Assembly: GCF_028712645.1 (NCBI RefSeq)
Contig: NZ_JAQTPQ010000003.1
Location: 1 to 37,955 of the forward strand
DNA: 37,955 nt
DNA from: Flavobacterium sp.
GTDB lineage: Bacteria > Bacteroidota > Bacteroidia > Flavobacteriales > Flavobacteriaceae
Direction of reading: 5' to 3'
Shown here: positions 26,656-35,061 of the stretch, piece after piece
Position numbering within the stretch: position 1 is the first letter of the stretch
Layout: every line of letters starts with the position of its first letter
Made by a program: the position numbers and the translations under genes
The notes under the pieces: model-generated
The model's input: only the letters and a program-made list of their open reading frames with translations
What the model was told of the DNA's origin: nothing
Database searches by the model: none

Positions 26656-28292
26656 CACATTTTCAAGATGCTTTTATACTCGGAGTTATTATTTAAAACA
26701 CTTACTGCTTTTTTGATTTCGGAATTGTTTTGCAGGTAATATTGATACAATCCTTCTTGATATTGATAGCGTTTAATGATTTCGTCAACAATTAAATTTT
26801 TGATTTCTTGCTTATTTTTATCCAATAAATTGTCTTCACTTTTTTGAAGTGAGGTGAATAATTGTTGGTATTCTGTGTTGATGCTTTCGTCTATTTTTTC
26901 TTTTTTGGCTACGGCCAAAGTATTTTTTAAAGCTAGTTCTGTTTCAGTGTCGAAAGAGAATTTCTGGGCTTTTAAATAGTGTTTAAAATCTTGAAAATCA
27001 GCATCGGAAAAAGTTGGAATTTGGTTGCCAAGATTTGGATTTTTATAATAATAAGTGGTTACATAATTAAAAATCCCGTCATTTTTTAGCAAGGCTTCCG
27101 TTATTGGGCTTGTTTTTGTTTCTTCAAGTTCGATGTCTGGCTGAATTCCTCCGCCATCATAAACCGTTCTTCCTTTTCGGGTTTTGAAAGCGTTATAATT
27201 CTTAGCTTCGGTTTTTGTGGCGACTCCGTTTTTATCTTTATGAGCATAATCCAAAGCTTGAATACATCTTCCCGAAGGTGTGTAATAGCGAGAAATAGTA
27301 ACTTTTAACTGCGTTCCATAAGTTAGTTCAACGGGTCTTTGCACCAATCCTTTTCCAAAACTTCGACTGCCAATTATTACTGCACGATCTAAATCCTGTA
27401 AAGCTCCAGAAACAATTTCTGATGCCGAAGCGCTTCTTCCGTTAACAAGAATAACTAAAGGAATTTCAGTATCTATAGGTTCTCTGGAAGTTTTATAGGT
27501 ATTGTTGTGTTTCTCTATTTTCGATTTTGTGGTAACGATTGTTTCGTTTTTTGGAACAAATAAATTACAAATAGTAACCGCTTCGTTCAAAAGTCCGCCT
27601 GGATTTCCTCTTAAGTCTAAAACAATTCTTTCTGCTCCTTCTCTTTTTAATTGTTCCAATGCTTCCTTGGTTTCAAGCGATGCTTTGTTGTTGAAATGCG
27701 ACAAAACGATATAACCCGTTTTCTCGTCTATCTTTCCAAAAAAAGGCACCGACTTTATTGCAACTTCGTCAAGAATAATTTGAGCAGTATTTGTTTTTCC
27801 TTGACGAATGAATTTGACATCAATTTTGGTGTTTTTAGCTCCTCTAAAAAGTTGTGAAGCATCATCTTTAAAGTCCGACAAAAGAACATCACCAATTTGA
27901 ATGATTTCGTCACCAGCTTTTAGTCCAGCTTTGTCGGCAGGAAAGTTTTTATAAGGTTCTTTGATGATTAATTTGTCATCTTTTCGAGTAATCGTAGCAC
28001 CAATTCCGGTATATTCGCCTGTGTTGTTTATTTTAAATTTTACAACATCTTGCTCGTTATAATAAACCGTGTAGGGATCAAGACTCGCCAGCATTCCTTT
28101 GATAGCTTTATCCATCAAATCTCCTGGATTGGTCTCATCAACATAGTTTTTGTTCAATTCCTTGAAAAGTGTTGTGAAAATTTCTATCTGCTTGGCAATT
28201 TCAAAAAAGTCATCTTTGAAACTAACACCTATAAACAAAAACGCCGATGCTACTATGGGAATTATGTATTTTTTTTTGAAAGGGGAAGTCAT
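26655..28292 (-). CDS. S41 family C-terminal processing peptidase
   Basis: PDZ domain followed by DLRGNPGGLLNEAV, ASEIVSGALQDLDRAVIIGSRSFGKGLVQ (Ser/Lys catalytic motif). Confidence 0.95.
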   Translation of the reverse strand: MTSPFKKKYIIPIVASAFLFIGVSFKDDFFEIAKQIEIFTTLFKELNKNYVDETNPGDLMDKAIKGMLASLDPYTVYYNEQDVVKFKINNTGEYTGIGATITRKDDKLIIKEPYKNFPADKAGLKAGDEIIQIGDVLLSDFKDDASQLFRGAKNTKIDVKFIRQGKTNTAQIILDEVAIKSVPFFGKIDEKTGYIVLSHFNNKASLETKEALEQLKREGAERIVLDLRGNPGGLLNEAVTICNLFVPKNETIVTTKSKIEKHNNTYKTSREPIDTEIPLVILVNGRSASASEIVSGALQDLDRAVIIGSRSFGKGLVQRPVELTYGTQLKVTISRYYTPSGRCIQALDYAHKDKNGVATKTEAKNYNAFKTRKGRTVYDGGGIQPDIELEETKTSPITEALLKNDGIFNYVTTYYYKNPNLGNQIPTFSDADFQDFKHYLKAQKFSFDTETELALKNTLAVAKKEKIDESINTEYQQLFTSLQKSEDNLLDKNKQEIKNLIVDEIIKRYQYQEGLYQYYLQNNSEIKKAVSVLNNNSEYKSILKM

Positions 28293-28294
28293 TT

Positions 28295-29128
28295 TTATTT
28301 TGTTTTTTTCTTAAATCGTTTTCTAATAAAATAGGCCACTGCTGCTAACATAATTAGGAAAGGCCAAATGCTTAATAATCCTATAAGGAAACTTGAAAAC
28401 CCATTAAATCCAGAGGTTATGGCATTCCAAATTTTTGTTCCAAAAGAAACCGTAACGCCACTTTTTTCGGCGACAGTTTTATAAAATTCAACAGTAATTG
28501 TGCTCATCGAAACTTGGCTTTGCATATAGCGTAATTGCCCTTCCTTCGCCTCAATTTCTTCACGAATGGAAGAAAGTTGTGCTTCAATTTCCAACATTTC
28601 GCTAACTTTGTTCGCCTTTTTCAGAAGTTCGAGATAACGAGATTCGAGTACTCTTTTGGCTTTTAATCTAGCGTCTATGTCAATGTATTCTTCGGTTACG
28701 TCTTGAGATGAAATTTCTTTATTATCAAAATAGGAAACACCTTTTGAAATATCATTTAAAAATAAATCGAAATTTCGGCTTGGCACACGAACAATTATTT
28801 TTCTAAAAACCGATTCATAATCCTTTCCTTCGATGTCGTTTTGAATAATAGCGTTGTGCTTTTTGACAGCTGTTTGAATTTGATTGAAAGTGGTTTCTAA
28901 GTCGCTGGTTTCAAATCGAATATTACCCGTTTTAATGATTTTTTGCTCGATAGTTTTTGAGTCTTCTTTCACAGAAGAATCTAATTTATCATAGAGAGAA
29001 CTTGATGCCGCTTTTTCTTTCGGAGGAAGTTTTATGGACATTATTTGTTCATTTGCAACAGCTTCTTCTGCTTTTTTGCAACTAGAAAACGACAAGATCA
29101 ACATCAAAAACAAGAAGACTTTTTTCAT
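28295..29128 (-). CDS. DUF4349-like lipoprotein with C-terminal TM
   Basis: Lipobox LILSFSSCKKAEE; KIIKTGNIRFETSDLETTFNQIQ...SVFRKIIVRVPSRNFDLFLNDI...YIDIDARLKAKRVLESRYLELL; terminal TM. Confidence 0.85.
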   Translation of the reverse strand: MKKVFLFLMLILSFSSCKKAEEAVANEQIMSIKLPPKEKAASSSLYDKLDSSVKEDSKTIEQKIIKTGNIRFETSDLETTFNQIQTAVKKHNAIIQNDIEGKDYESVFRKIIVRVPSRNFDLFLNDISKGVSYFDNKEISSQDVTEEYIDIDARLKAKRVLESRYLELLKKANKVSEMLEIEAQLSSIREEIEAKEGQLRYMQSQVSMSTITVEFYKTVAEKSGVTVSFGTKIWNAITSGFNGFSSFLIGLLSIWPFLIMLAAVAYFIRKRFKKKTK

Positions 29129-29191
29129 AATAATTTGATTTAGAATGATGAAACGTAAAAATAATGAAAATTCGTATAAAAAATCCAGTCG

Positions 29192-29584
29192 CTATTCTTC
29201 TTTTTTTATCTGAAGCACAAACTTTTCAAATAATTGAATCGTTTTGGTGTTGATTTCTTCATAAGTCAAACAATCTTTGGTTTGATAAAAGAACATAAAA
29301 GCATACGGCTTGTCGAGATTGTCAACGAGTAAATGTTTGTTCAAACGGTAGGTCTCGCGAAGCACACGCTTGAAATAATTTCGATCTACAGCCTTCTTGA
29401 AATATTTTTTTGAAACTGAAACTCCCATTTTTAGTTTTTGGTCTGAATCTTCGGGAATGCCATAATCACTTTCCACATAAACCAGTCTCAAAGGGTATTT
29501 TGACACGGATTTACCTTTGGAAAAAAGCAAATCTATGGTAATTTTACTTTTTAGCTTTTCGTTTTTTGGATAAGTGAAGTTCAT
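29192..29584 (-). CDS. rnpA: Ribonuclease P protein component
   Basis: GVSVSKKYFKKAVDRNYFKRVLRETYRLNK is the RnpA RNR motif region. Confidence 0.95.
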   Translation of the reverse strand: MNFTYPKNEKLKSKITIDLLFSKGKSVSKYPLRLVYVESDYGIPEDSDQKLKMGVSVSKKYFKKAVDRNYFKRVLRETYRLNKHLLVDNLDKPYAFMFFYQTKDCLTYEEINTKTIQLFEKFVLQIKKEE

Positions 29585-29607
29585 TTTTGTTTAAAAAATA
29601 ACTAGGA

Positions 29608-29676
29608 TTTTAGTGGGCAAAGGTACAATTAAACCCTAAATAGCATTATTGTTTGGTATTAAAATCCCACTAAAAA
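29608..29676. promoter_or_regulatory. Inverted repeat in divergent rnpA/plsC promoter region
   Basis: TTTTAGTGGG (29609-29618) and CCCACTAAAA (29666-29675); TACCTTTG (reverse strand, 29619-29626) is a TAnnTTTG -7 candidate for rnpA. Confidence 0.45.
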
Positions 29677-29710
29677 TATATTTTATATTTTTGCAGCTAA
29701 AATTTTTAAG

Positions 29711-30445
29711 ATGCAAAAATTAATTTCGTATCCTATTTCTGTTATTTATTATTTGTGCTTCGGACTTACGTTGGTTGTTTTTCATCCAATTCAGTGGGTT
29801 TGCTTTAATGTTTTTGGCTATCAAGCCCATAAAAAAAGCGTTGATTATATGAACTTTTTTTTATTGCGATGCACCAATATTTTAGGGACAACTTACACTT
29901 TCGAAAATAGGGAATTAATTCCGAAAGGAGTTCCAATTATTTTTGTTTCAAACCATCAAAGTTTATATGATATTGTTGCAATGATTTGGTATTTGAGACG
30001 TTCTCATCCAAAATTTGTAAGTAAAATAGAATTGGGTAAAGGAATTCCAAGCGTTTCCTATAATTTGCGTCACGGAGGTTCTGTTCTAATTGACAGAAAA
30101 GATCCCAAACAGGCAATTCCTGCAATAAAAGGATTATCAGAATATATCGAAAAACACAAACGTTCGGCAGTGATTTTTCCAGAAGGAACTCGGAGTAAAA
30201 CAGGCATTCCAAAAGAATTTGCACAAAGCGGCTTGAAAATATTATGTAAATATGCTCCCTCCGCTTATGTTGTTCCGATTAGTATCAATAATTCGTGGAA
30301 AATGGTTAGATTTGGTTTTTTTCCGCTTGGTTTGGGAAATCATCTTACCTTTACCGTTCATAAACCATTTTCTGTAAAAGAATTATTATTTGAAGAATTG
30401 TCGAAAAAGGCTGAAAAATCAGTGGTTGAAGGAATAAAAATATAA
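29711..30445 (+). CDS. plsC: 1-acyl-sn-glycerol-3-phosphate acyltransferase
   Basis: VSNHQSLYDIVAM (NHxxxxD), FPEGTRSKTG. Confidence 0.93.
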   Translation: MQKLISYPISVIYYLCFGLTLVVFHPIQWVCFNVFGYQAHKKSVDYMNFFLLRCTNILGTTYTFENRELIPKGVPIIFVSNHQSLYDIVAMIWYLRRSHPKFVSKIELGKGIPSVSYNLRHGGSVLIDRKDPKQAIPAIKGLSEYIEKHKRSAVIFPEGTRSKTGIPKEFAQSGLKILCKYAPSAYVVPISINNSWKMVRFGFFPLGLGNHLTFTVHKPFSVKELLFEELSKKAEKSVVEGIKI

Positions 30446-30476
30446 ACAGATTTTGTTGTTTTGGAGAAATCTAACC

Positions 30477-30506
30477 CGAGCGTCAGCGAACTGGCGAAAC
30501 AAATCT
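30477..30506. repeat. Intergenic repeat copy A (CGAGCGTCAGCGAACTGGCGAAACA)
   Basis: Related to 31535-31560 copy; both lie outside genes flanking the desaturase. Confidence 0.6.
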
Positions 30507-30530
30507 AAAATCTAAAATTAAAAATTAAAA

Positions 30531-31517
30531 ATGTCTATAAAAAATATTCGATTAGAAGTAATGCAACTATTAGAAAAAAATGTCAGCAGTTATGTTGATC
30601 AATTTCTTATTCCAGTGGAAAAAATTTGGCAACCATCCGATTTTTTGCCTAATTCAGAAAGCGATACTTTTTTTGAAGAGGTGAAAGAATTACGCGAAAT
30701 AGCTAAAGATTTACCTTATGATTTTTGGGTTGCAATGGTAGGTGACACTATTACCGAAGAAGCTTTACCCACTTATGAATCTTGGTTAATTGACGTGGAA
30801 GGCGTTGATAATCTTGAAAGAAATGGTTGGTCGAAATGGGTTCGCCAATGGACTGGAGAAGAAAATCGTCACGGAGATTTACTCAATAAATACCTTTATT
30901 TGTCAGGTCGTGTGAATATGCGCGAGATAGAAATGACAACTCAACATCTTATCAATGATGGATTCGACATTGGAACAGGAAAAGATCCGTATAAAAACTT
31001 TGTGTACACTAGTTTCCAAGAATTAGCTACTTATATTTCCCACAACAGGGTTTCGCAATTGGCAAAAAATTACGGAGACAAGAAATTATCCAAAATGTGC
31101 AAAATGATTGCAGGTGACGAAATGCGCCATCATCACGCCTACAGCGAATTTGTAAATCAAATTTTCAAAGTTGATCCAAGCGAAATGATGCTTGCGTTTC
31201 AATATATGATGAAGCAAAAAATTGTAATGCCAGCACATTTTTTGAGAGAATCTGGTCAAAAAATTAGCTCTGCTTTCGAACATTTTTCTGATTCAGCTCA
31301 GCGAATTGGTGTTTACACAGCAAGTGATTATGTTGATATTATGCAAAAATTAATCGAAAAATGGCAAATTGACAAGATTTCAGGTTTAACAGACGAAGCT
31401 GAAAAAGCTAGAGATTATTTGATGAAATTACCGGCAAGAATGTCAAGAATCTCAGAGAGAATGGTTATACCTGAAGAATCATTTATTTTTAAATGGGTCG
31501 AGCCAGCGAGATTGTAG
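30531..31517 (+). CDS. Acyl-ACP desaturase (ferritin-like diiron)
   Basis: WTGEENRHGDLLNKYLYLSGRV and AGDEMRHHHAYSEFV diiron EExxH-type motifs; stearoyl-ACP desaturase-like. Confidence 0.94.
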   Translation: MSIKNIRLEVMQLLEKNVSSYVDQFLIPVEKIWQPSDFLPNSESDTFFEEVKELREIAKDLPYDFWVAMVGDTITEEALPTYESWLIDVEGVDNLERNGWSKWVRQWTGEENRHGDLLNKYLYLSGRVNMREIEMTTQHLINDGFDIGTGKDPYKNFVYTSFQELATYISHNRVSQLAKNYGDKKLSKMCKMIAGDEMRHHHAYSEFVNQIFKVDPSEMMLAFQYMMKQKIVMPAHFLRESGQKISSAFEHFSDSAQRIGVYTASDYVDIMQKLIEKWQIDKISGLTDEAEKARDYLMKLPARMSRISERMVIPEESFIFKWVEPARL

Positions 31518-31534
31518 ATTTTGGAATGCAGACT

Positions 31535-31560
31535 CGAGCGATAGTGAACTAGCGAAGCAT
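31535..31560. repeat. Intergenic repeat copy B (CGAGCGATAGTGAACTAGCGAAGCAT)
   Basis: Aligns to copy A at 30477 with a handful of mismatches. Confidence 0.6.
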
Positions 31561-31604
31561 TTCAAATTTTTGAAATTGCCATTGATTTTTTTAAATATTG
31601 AATT

Positions 31605-31645
31605 GCTGATTTTTGAATTTAAAATTTTGAAAATCAGCTTTTTTT
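31605..31645 (+). terminator. Intrinsic terminator downstream of desaturase
   Basis: GCTGATTTT...AAAATCAGC stem followed by TTTTTTT. Confidence 0.65.
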
Positions 31646-31664
31646 GTAAATAAACACTTGAAAT

Positions 31665-32318
31665 ATGAGGTATTCAGAAATAGTTAATAAGACCATTCTT
31701 TTTGTAAAAGAGAAGTTAGAAAACGCCGAGGGCGGACACGACTGGTTTCACATCGAAAGAGTGTATAAAAACACATTATTAATAGCTAATGGAGAAACTT
31801 GTGATATTGATATAGTAAAATTGGGAGCTTTGCTTCACGATATTGCCGATAGTAAATTTCACAATGGTGACGAAACTGTGGGTCCAAAAATGGCTCGCGA
31901 ATTTTTAGAATCCAATAATGTTGATGCAGAAACAACACAGCACGTCATTGATATTATAGAAAACATCTCTTTTAAGGGTGGAAATACTGAAAAAGCATTC
32001 TTTTCTATCGAATTGGATATCGTTCAAGACGCAGACCGATTAGATGCGATTGGTGCTATTGGAATTGCAAGAACTTTTAATTATGGAGGTTTCAAAAACA
32101 GACCTATATACAACCCAAAAATTGCTCCAAATCTTCAAATGAGCAAGGAAGAATATAAAAGCAATGAAGCCCCAACCATAAACCACTTCTACGAAAAACT
32201 ATTGCTTTTAAAGGACAAAATGAATACCAAAACTGGGAAACAAATTGCCCAAGAAAGACATCGTTATATGGAAGGTTTCCTCTCGCAGTTTTATGCGGAA
32301 TGGGATGGGGAATTGTAA
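31665..32318 (+). CDS. HD-domain phosphohydrolase
   Basis: GGHDWFHIERVYKNTLLIA...LGALLHDIADSKFHNGD...DIVQDADRLDAIGAIGIARTF. Confidence 0.93.
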   Translation: MRYSEIVNKTILFVKEKLENAEGGHDWFHIERVYKNTLLIANGETCDIDIVKLGALLHDIADSKFHNGDETVGPKMAREFLESNNVDAETTQHVIDIIENISFKGGNTEKAFFSIELDIVQDADRLDAIGAIGIARTFNYGGFKNRPIYNPKIAPNLQMSKEEYKSNEAPTINHFYEKLLLLKDKMNTKTGKQIAQERHRYMEGFLSQFYAEWDGEL

Positions 32319-32323
32319 TTTGC

Positions 32324-32722
32324 TTACAATCCTTTTTCCTTCATTTCTAAAATCACATCCGACGCATTCTTGAAAGTAGGTGCTTGTTCAATGATACTTC
32401 CTACTCGTTTTTTATTGAGTTTAAACGCAATATCATTTTCTGTTGTAAATAATAATGCGGTTAGAAATGGATTATTCATATACGAAAGTAATATCATATA
32501 GGTTTCGTCTAATGTGTGAAAACTTTCTATTTCTTCGGTTTTGTATTTGGCTGTTAGTGAGAGACTAAAAACGTCATTTTCCAATAAAACGGGACGCACA
32601 TATATGTTTTTCAATTCGGTGTCGCCAATGGTTTTGGCCAAAGTTAATTTGGCGTAAGTATAGTTTTCGATACTTTCTTTTACTTTTTCCCAAAATTGGG
32701 CAAATACAGGTTGGTAAAGCAT
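32324..32722 (-). CDS. Hypothetical protein
   Basis: 132-aa ORF with no recognised domain; plausible coding composition. Confidence 0.7.
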   Translation of the reverse strand: MLYQPVFAQFWEKVKESIENYTYAKLTLAKTIGDTELKNIYVRPVLLENDVFSLSLTAKYKTEEIESFHTLDETYMILLSYMNNPFLTALLFTTENDIAFKLNKKRVGSIIEQAPTFKNASDVILEMKEKGL

Positions 32723-32776
32723 AATTTAATTTTTAGTTTATGTGACTATCCGTTACTTGCACCAATTTTGAAAATG

Positions 32777-32865
32777 CCACACGGATGACACGGATTTAAA
32801 CCAATAAAAACGGATTTTTATATTGACATCGGCGAAAATCCGTCTAATCCGTTTCATCTGCGTGC
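32777..32865. repeat. ACGGAT-rich nested inverted repeat
   Basis: cacacggatgacacggatttaaac versus reverse complement of the right arm cacgcagatgaaacggattagac; inner perfect ACGGATTTT (32810-32818) / AAAATCCGT (32835-32843). Confidence 0.65.
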
Positions 32866-32880
32866 TTTATTGGGTTATTA

Positions 32881-32895
32881 GTCCGCTGAGCGGAC
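32881..32895. repeat. Short palindrome GTCCGCT-G-AGCGGAC
   Basis: 7-bp perfect arms, 1-nt centre. Confidence 0.6.
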
Positions 32896-32941
32896 AGTCA
32901 TATTAGTTTATTTTTGAATATAATAGTGTGTTTTTCGGATT

Positions 32942-32974
32942 AGACCTAACAGGTTTTTGAAACCTGTTAGGTCT
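32942..32974. repeat. Perfect hairpin AGACCTAACAGGTTT-TTG-AAACCTGTTAGGTCT
   Basis: 15-bp perfect stem, 3-nt loop, 5 bp beyond the stop of the minus-strand ATPase gene; may also act as its terminator. Confidence 0.85.
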
Positions 32975-32978
32975 TGAT

Positions 32979-34109
32979 TCAAATTAAATATTCCCAAAAA
33001 TTTTCTTTGTGAATCACTTGGGTTGTTTTTGGATGGTATTTTTCTGTAAATGATTTTGTGAAAAGTACTTTTTGATTCGGATTGTATTTAATTTCAAAAG
33101 CTTCAATTTCGGTGTTTTTTATTTCCAAATAATCAATTTCGGCTTGTTGTGTATTTCTCCAAAAATAAGTGTCTTTATATTGATTTTCATAAGATAATTT
33201 CTTCTTACGTTCGCTGATAATAAAATTTTCCCACAATGCACCAATGTCATCACGAAGTTCTATTGGATTAAAATTTTTAATGATTCGATTGCGCAAACCA
33301 TTGTCCCAAAAATAGACTTTTCTGCCTTTTTTGAGTTCGTTGTCTTGGTTTTTACTAAAAACATTTAAGCTAAAAACAATAAAGTTTTTCTCCAGAATAT
33401 CAATGTATTTTTCAACCGTCAATCGGTTAATTCCTAAATCATTGGCTAGAGAATTATAACTAATTTCGCTACCAATTCGATAGGCCAACATTTGAACCAA
33501 TCGCTGTAAAGTGGCTGATTTTTTCACTCCTTCAAGGTTTAGAATGTCTTTATACAGAAACCCTTCGACCAAATCATTGAGAATTTTTTCTTCTTTTCCA
33601 AGATTGTTAACCACTTCTGGATAATATCCAAAAACCAAACGATGTGGAACTAAACGGGTTTCTTCGATAAAATTGGTGTGTTTAACCATTTCTCCATAAT
33701 TCAAAGGGAAAAGTTGCAATTCCTCTTTTCTGCCCACCATTGATTCTTTTGTTTTATCTGCCAATTCAAAAGCACTGCTTCCGGAAGCAATTACTTGAAT
33801 TTCCGGGTAATTATCGACCATTCGCTTGATGAGTAAACCAATATTGTGAATCATTTGAGCCTCGTCAATAACCAATATTTTGTTGTCTCCAATTAATGCT
33901 TTTAGTCTATCGGTAGTGATGTTTTCTAATAAAAGTTGTGTATCGGGTTCATCGCCATTGAGCCACAAAAACGATTGCCCTTTGATGGTGTTTTTTATTA
34001 AAGAAGTTTTGCCAACTTGTCTTGCCCCAAATACCAAGATTGCTTTTCCTTTAAAAAGATAGCTGTCAATTTCTGGTTGTGAAGTTCTATTTATCATTTT
34101 TGCATCCAA
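32979..34109 (-). CDS. AAA ATPase with DUF4143-type C-terminal domain
   Basis: GARQVGKTSLIKN (Walker A), ILVIDEAQMI (Walker B), VIASGSSAFEL, SYNSLANDLGINRLTVEKYIDILEKNFIVF, C-terminal nuclease-like YFWRNTQQAEIDYLEIKNTEIEAFEIKYNP. Confidence 0.93.
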   Translation of the reverse strand: MDAKMINRTSQPEIDSYLFKGKAILVFGARQVGKTSLIKNTIKGQSFLWLNGDEPDTQLLLENITTDRLKALIGDNKILVIDEAQMIHNIGLLIKRMVDNYPEIQVIASGSSAFELADKTKESMVGRKEELQLFPLNYGEMVKHTNFIEETRLVPHRLVFGYYPEVVNNLGKEEKILNDLVEGFLYKDILNLEGVKKSATLQRLVQMLAYRIGSEISYNSLANDLGINRLTVEKYIDILEKNFIVFSLNVFSKNQDNELKKGRKVYFWDNGLRNRIIKNFNPIELRDDIGALWENFIISERKKKLSYENQYKDTYFWRNTQQAEIDYLEIKNTEIEAFEIKYNPNQKVLFTKSFTEKYHPKTTQVIHKENFWEYLI

Positions 34110-34118
34110 TTATAATGC

Positions 34119-34126
34119 AAATATAT
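34119..34126 (-). promoter_or_regulatory. Putative -7 element for the DUF4143 ATPase gene
   Basis: Reverse strand TATATTTG (TAnnTTTG) just upstream of ATG; TTG of the adjacent palindromic repeat lies about 22 nt further upstream. Confidence 0.45.
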
Positions 34127-34132
34127 AATAAA

Positions 34133-34205
34133 ATGATATTACAATATCAAAAAAGTATAATAATATGATATTACAATATCAAAAAAGTATAATAATATGA
34201 TATTT
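34133..34205. repeat. 32-bp tandem repeats with internal palindrome TGATATT-AC-AATATCA
   Basis: atgatattacaatatcaaaaaagtataataat at 34133 and 34165, partial third copy at 34197; in the promoter region of the minus-strand ATPase gene. Confidence 0.9.
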
Positions 34206-34267
34206 GTAAAAATATAATTCGATTAGTTAGGCGACTGAACACTAATTCCAGAACGCTGTTAACCGAC

Positions 34268-35050
34268 TTATTTCCCCTTAAACTCCGCTTTTCTTTTCTC
34301 CAAAAAAGCCGTGGTTCCTTCCTTGAAATCTTCGGTGGCAAAGCATTCTCCAAAAGCTTTAATTTCTACATCAAATCCGTTTATTCCAGACACAAAATTA
34401 GCATTTATGGCCTCAATAGCTTTTGAAATAGCAATGGGAGAATTTTTCATAATTCGGGTAGCAAGTGTCATATAAGTCGAAAATAAATCCGCTTGAGGGA
34501 CAACGTGATTGACCAATCCGTACATTTTAGCAGTTGCTGCATCAATCATTCCCGCAGTCATAATCATTTCCATTGCGTGACCTTTGCCAATCAATTGAGG
34601 TAAACGTTGGGTTCCGCCATAACCAGGAATAACGCCAAGTGAAGTTTCAGGCAAGCCCATTTTTGCATTTTCTGAAGCAATTCTAAAATGGCAAGCCATC
34701 GCTAATTCCAATCCACCTCCAAGGGCAAAACCATTGATGGCTGCTATCACAGGAGTTTTCATATTTTCGATAAAATCAAATAATAGTTGTTGTCCTTTTG
34801 CTGCTAATTGTGCTCCTTCATTTTCCGAAAAATGAGCAAATTCCGAAATGTCAGCACCAGCCACAAATGCTTTTTCTCCGCTTCCGGTTATGATAATTAC
34901 TCTAACTTCGGGATTTTCATCGATTAATTTTAAGGTTTCGTGCAACTCCTGAATCGTGGCTCGGTTTAAGGCATTTAACTTTTCAGGTCGATTGATAAAA
35001 ATAGTGGCGATGCCTTTTTCGTGCTCTAAAATAATGTTTTCTAATGCCAT
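34268..35050 (-). CDS. Enoyl-CoA hydratase / crotonase family protein
   Basis: INRPEKLNALN, GEKAFVAGADISEFA, AAINGFALGGGLELAMACHFRIASENAKMGLPETSLGVIPGYGGTQRL. Confidence 0.96.
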   Translation of the reverse strand: MALENIILEHEKGIATIFINRPEKLNALNRATIQELHETLKLIDENPEVRVIIITGSGEKAFVAGADISEFAHFSENEGAQLAAKGQQLLFDFIENMKTPVIAAINGFALGGGLELAMACHFRIASENAKMGLPETSLGVIPGYGGTQRLPQLIGKGHAMEMIMTAGMIDAATAKMYGLVNHVVPQADLFSTYMTLATRIMKNSPIAISKAIEAINANFVSGINGFDVEIKAFGECFATEDFKEGTTAFLEKRKAEFKGK

Positions 35051-35061
35051 AACTTTTTGCT

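Noticed and set aside
32777-32974. Insertion sequence between inverted repeats
   Set aside because: No transposase ORF and the arms are too short and nested; palindromic repeat elements are a simpler reading.
34133-34205. Possible CRISPR because of 32-bp repeated unit
   Set aside because: Repeats are directly contiguous with no spacers and no cas genes nearby; better read as operator or slippage repeats.
34171-34353. 60-aa minus-strand ORF overlapping the crotonase 3' end
   Set aside because: Out of frame with the clear crotonase gene and runs into the tandem repeat region; no recognisable product.
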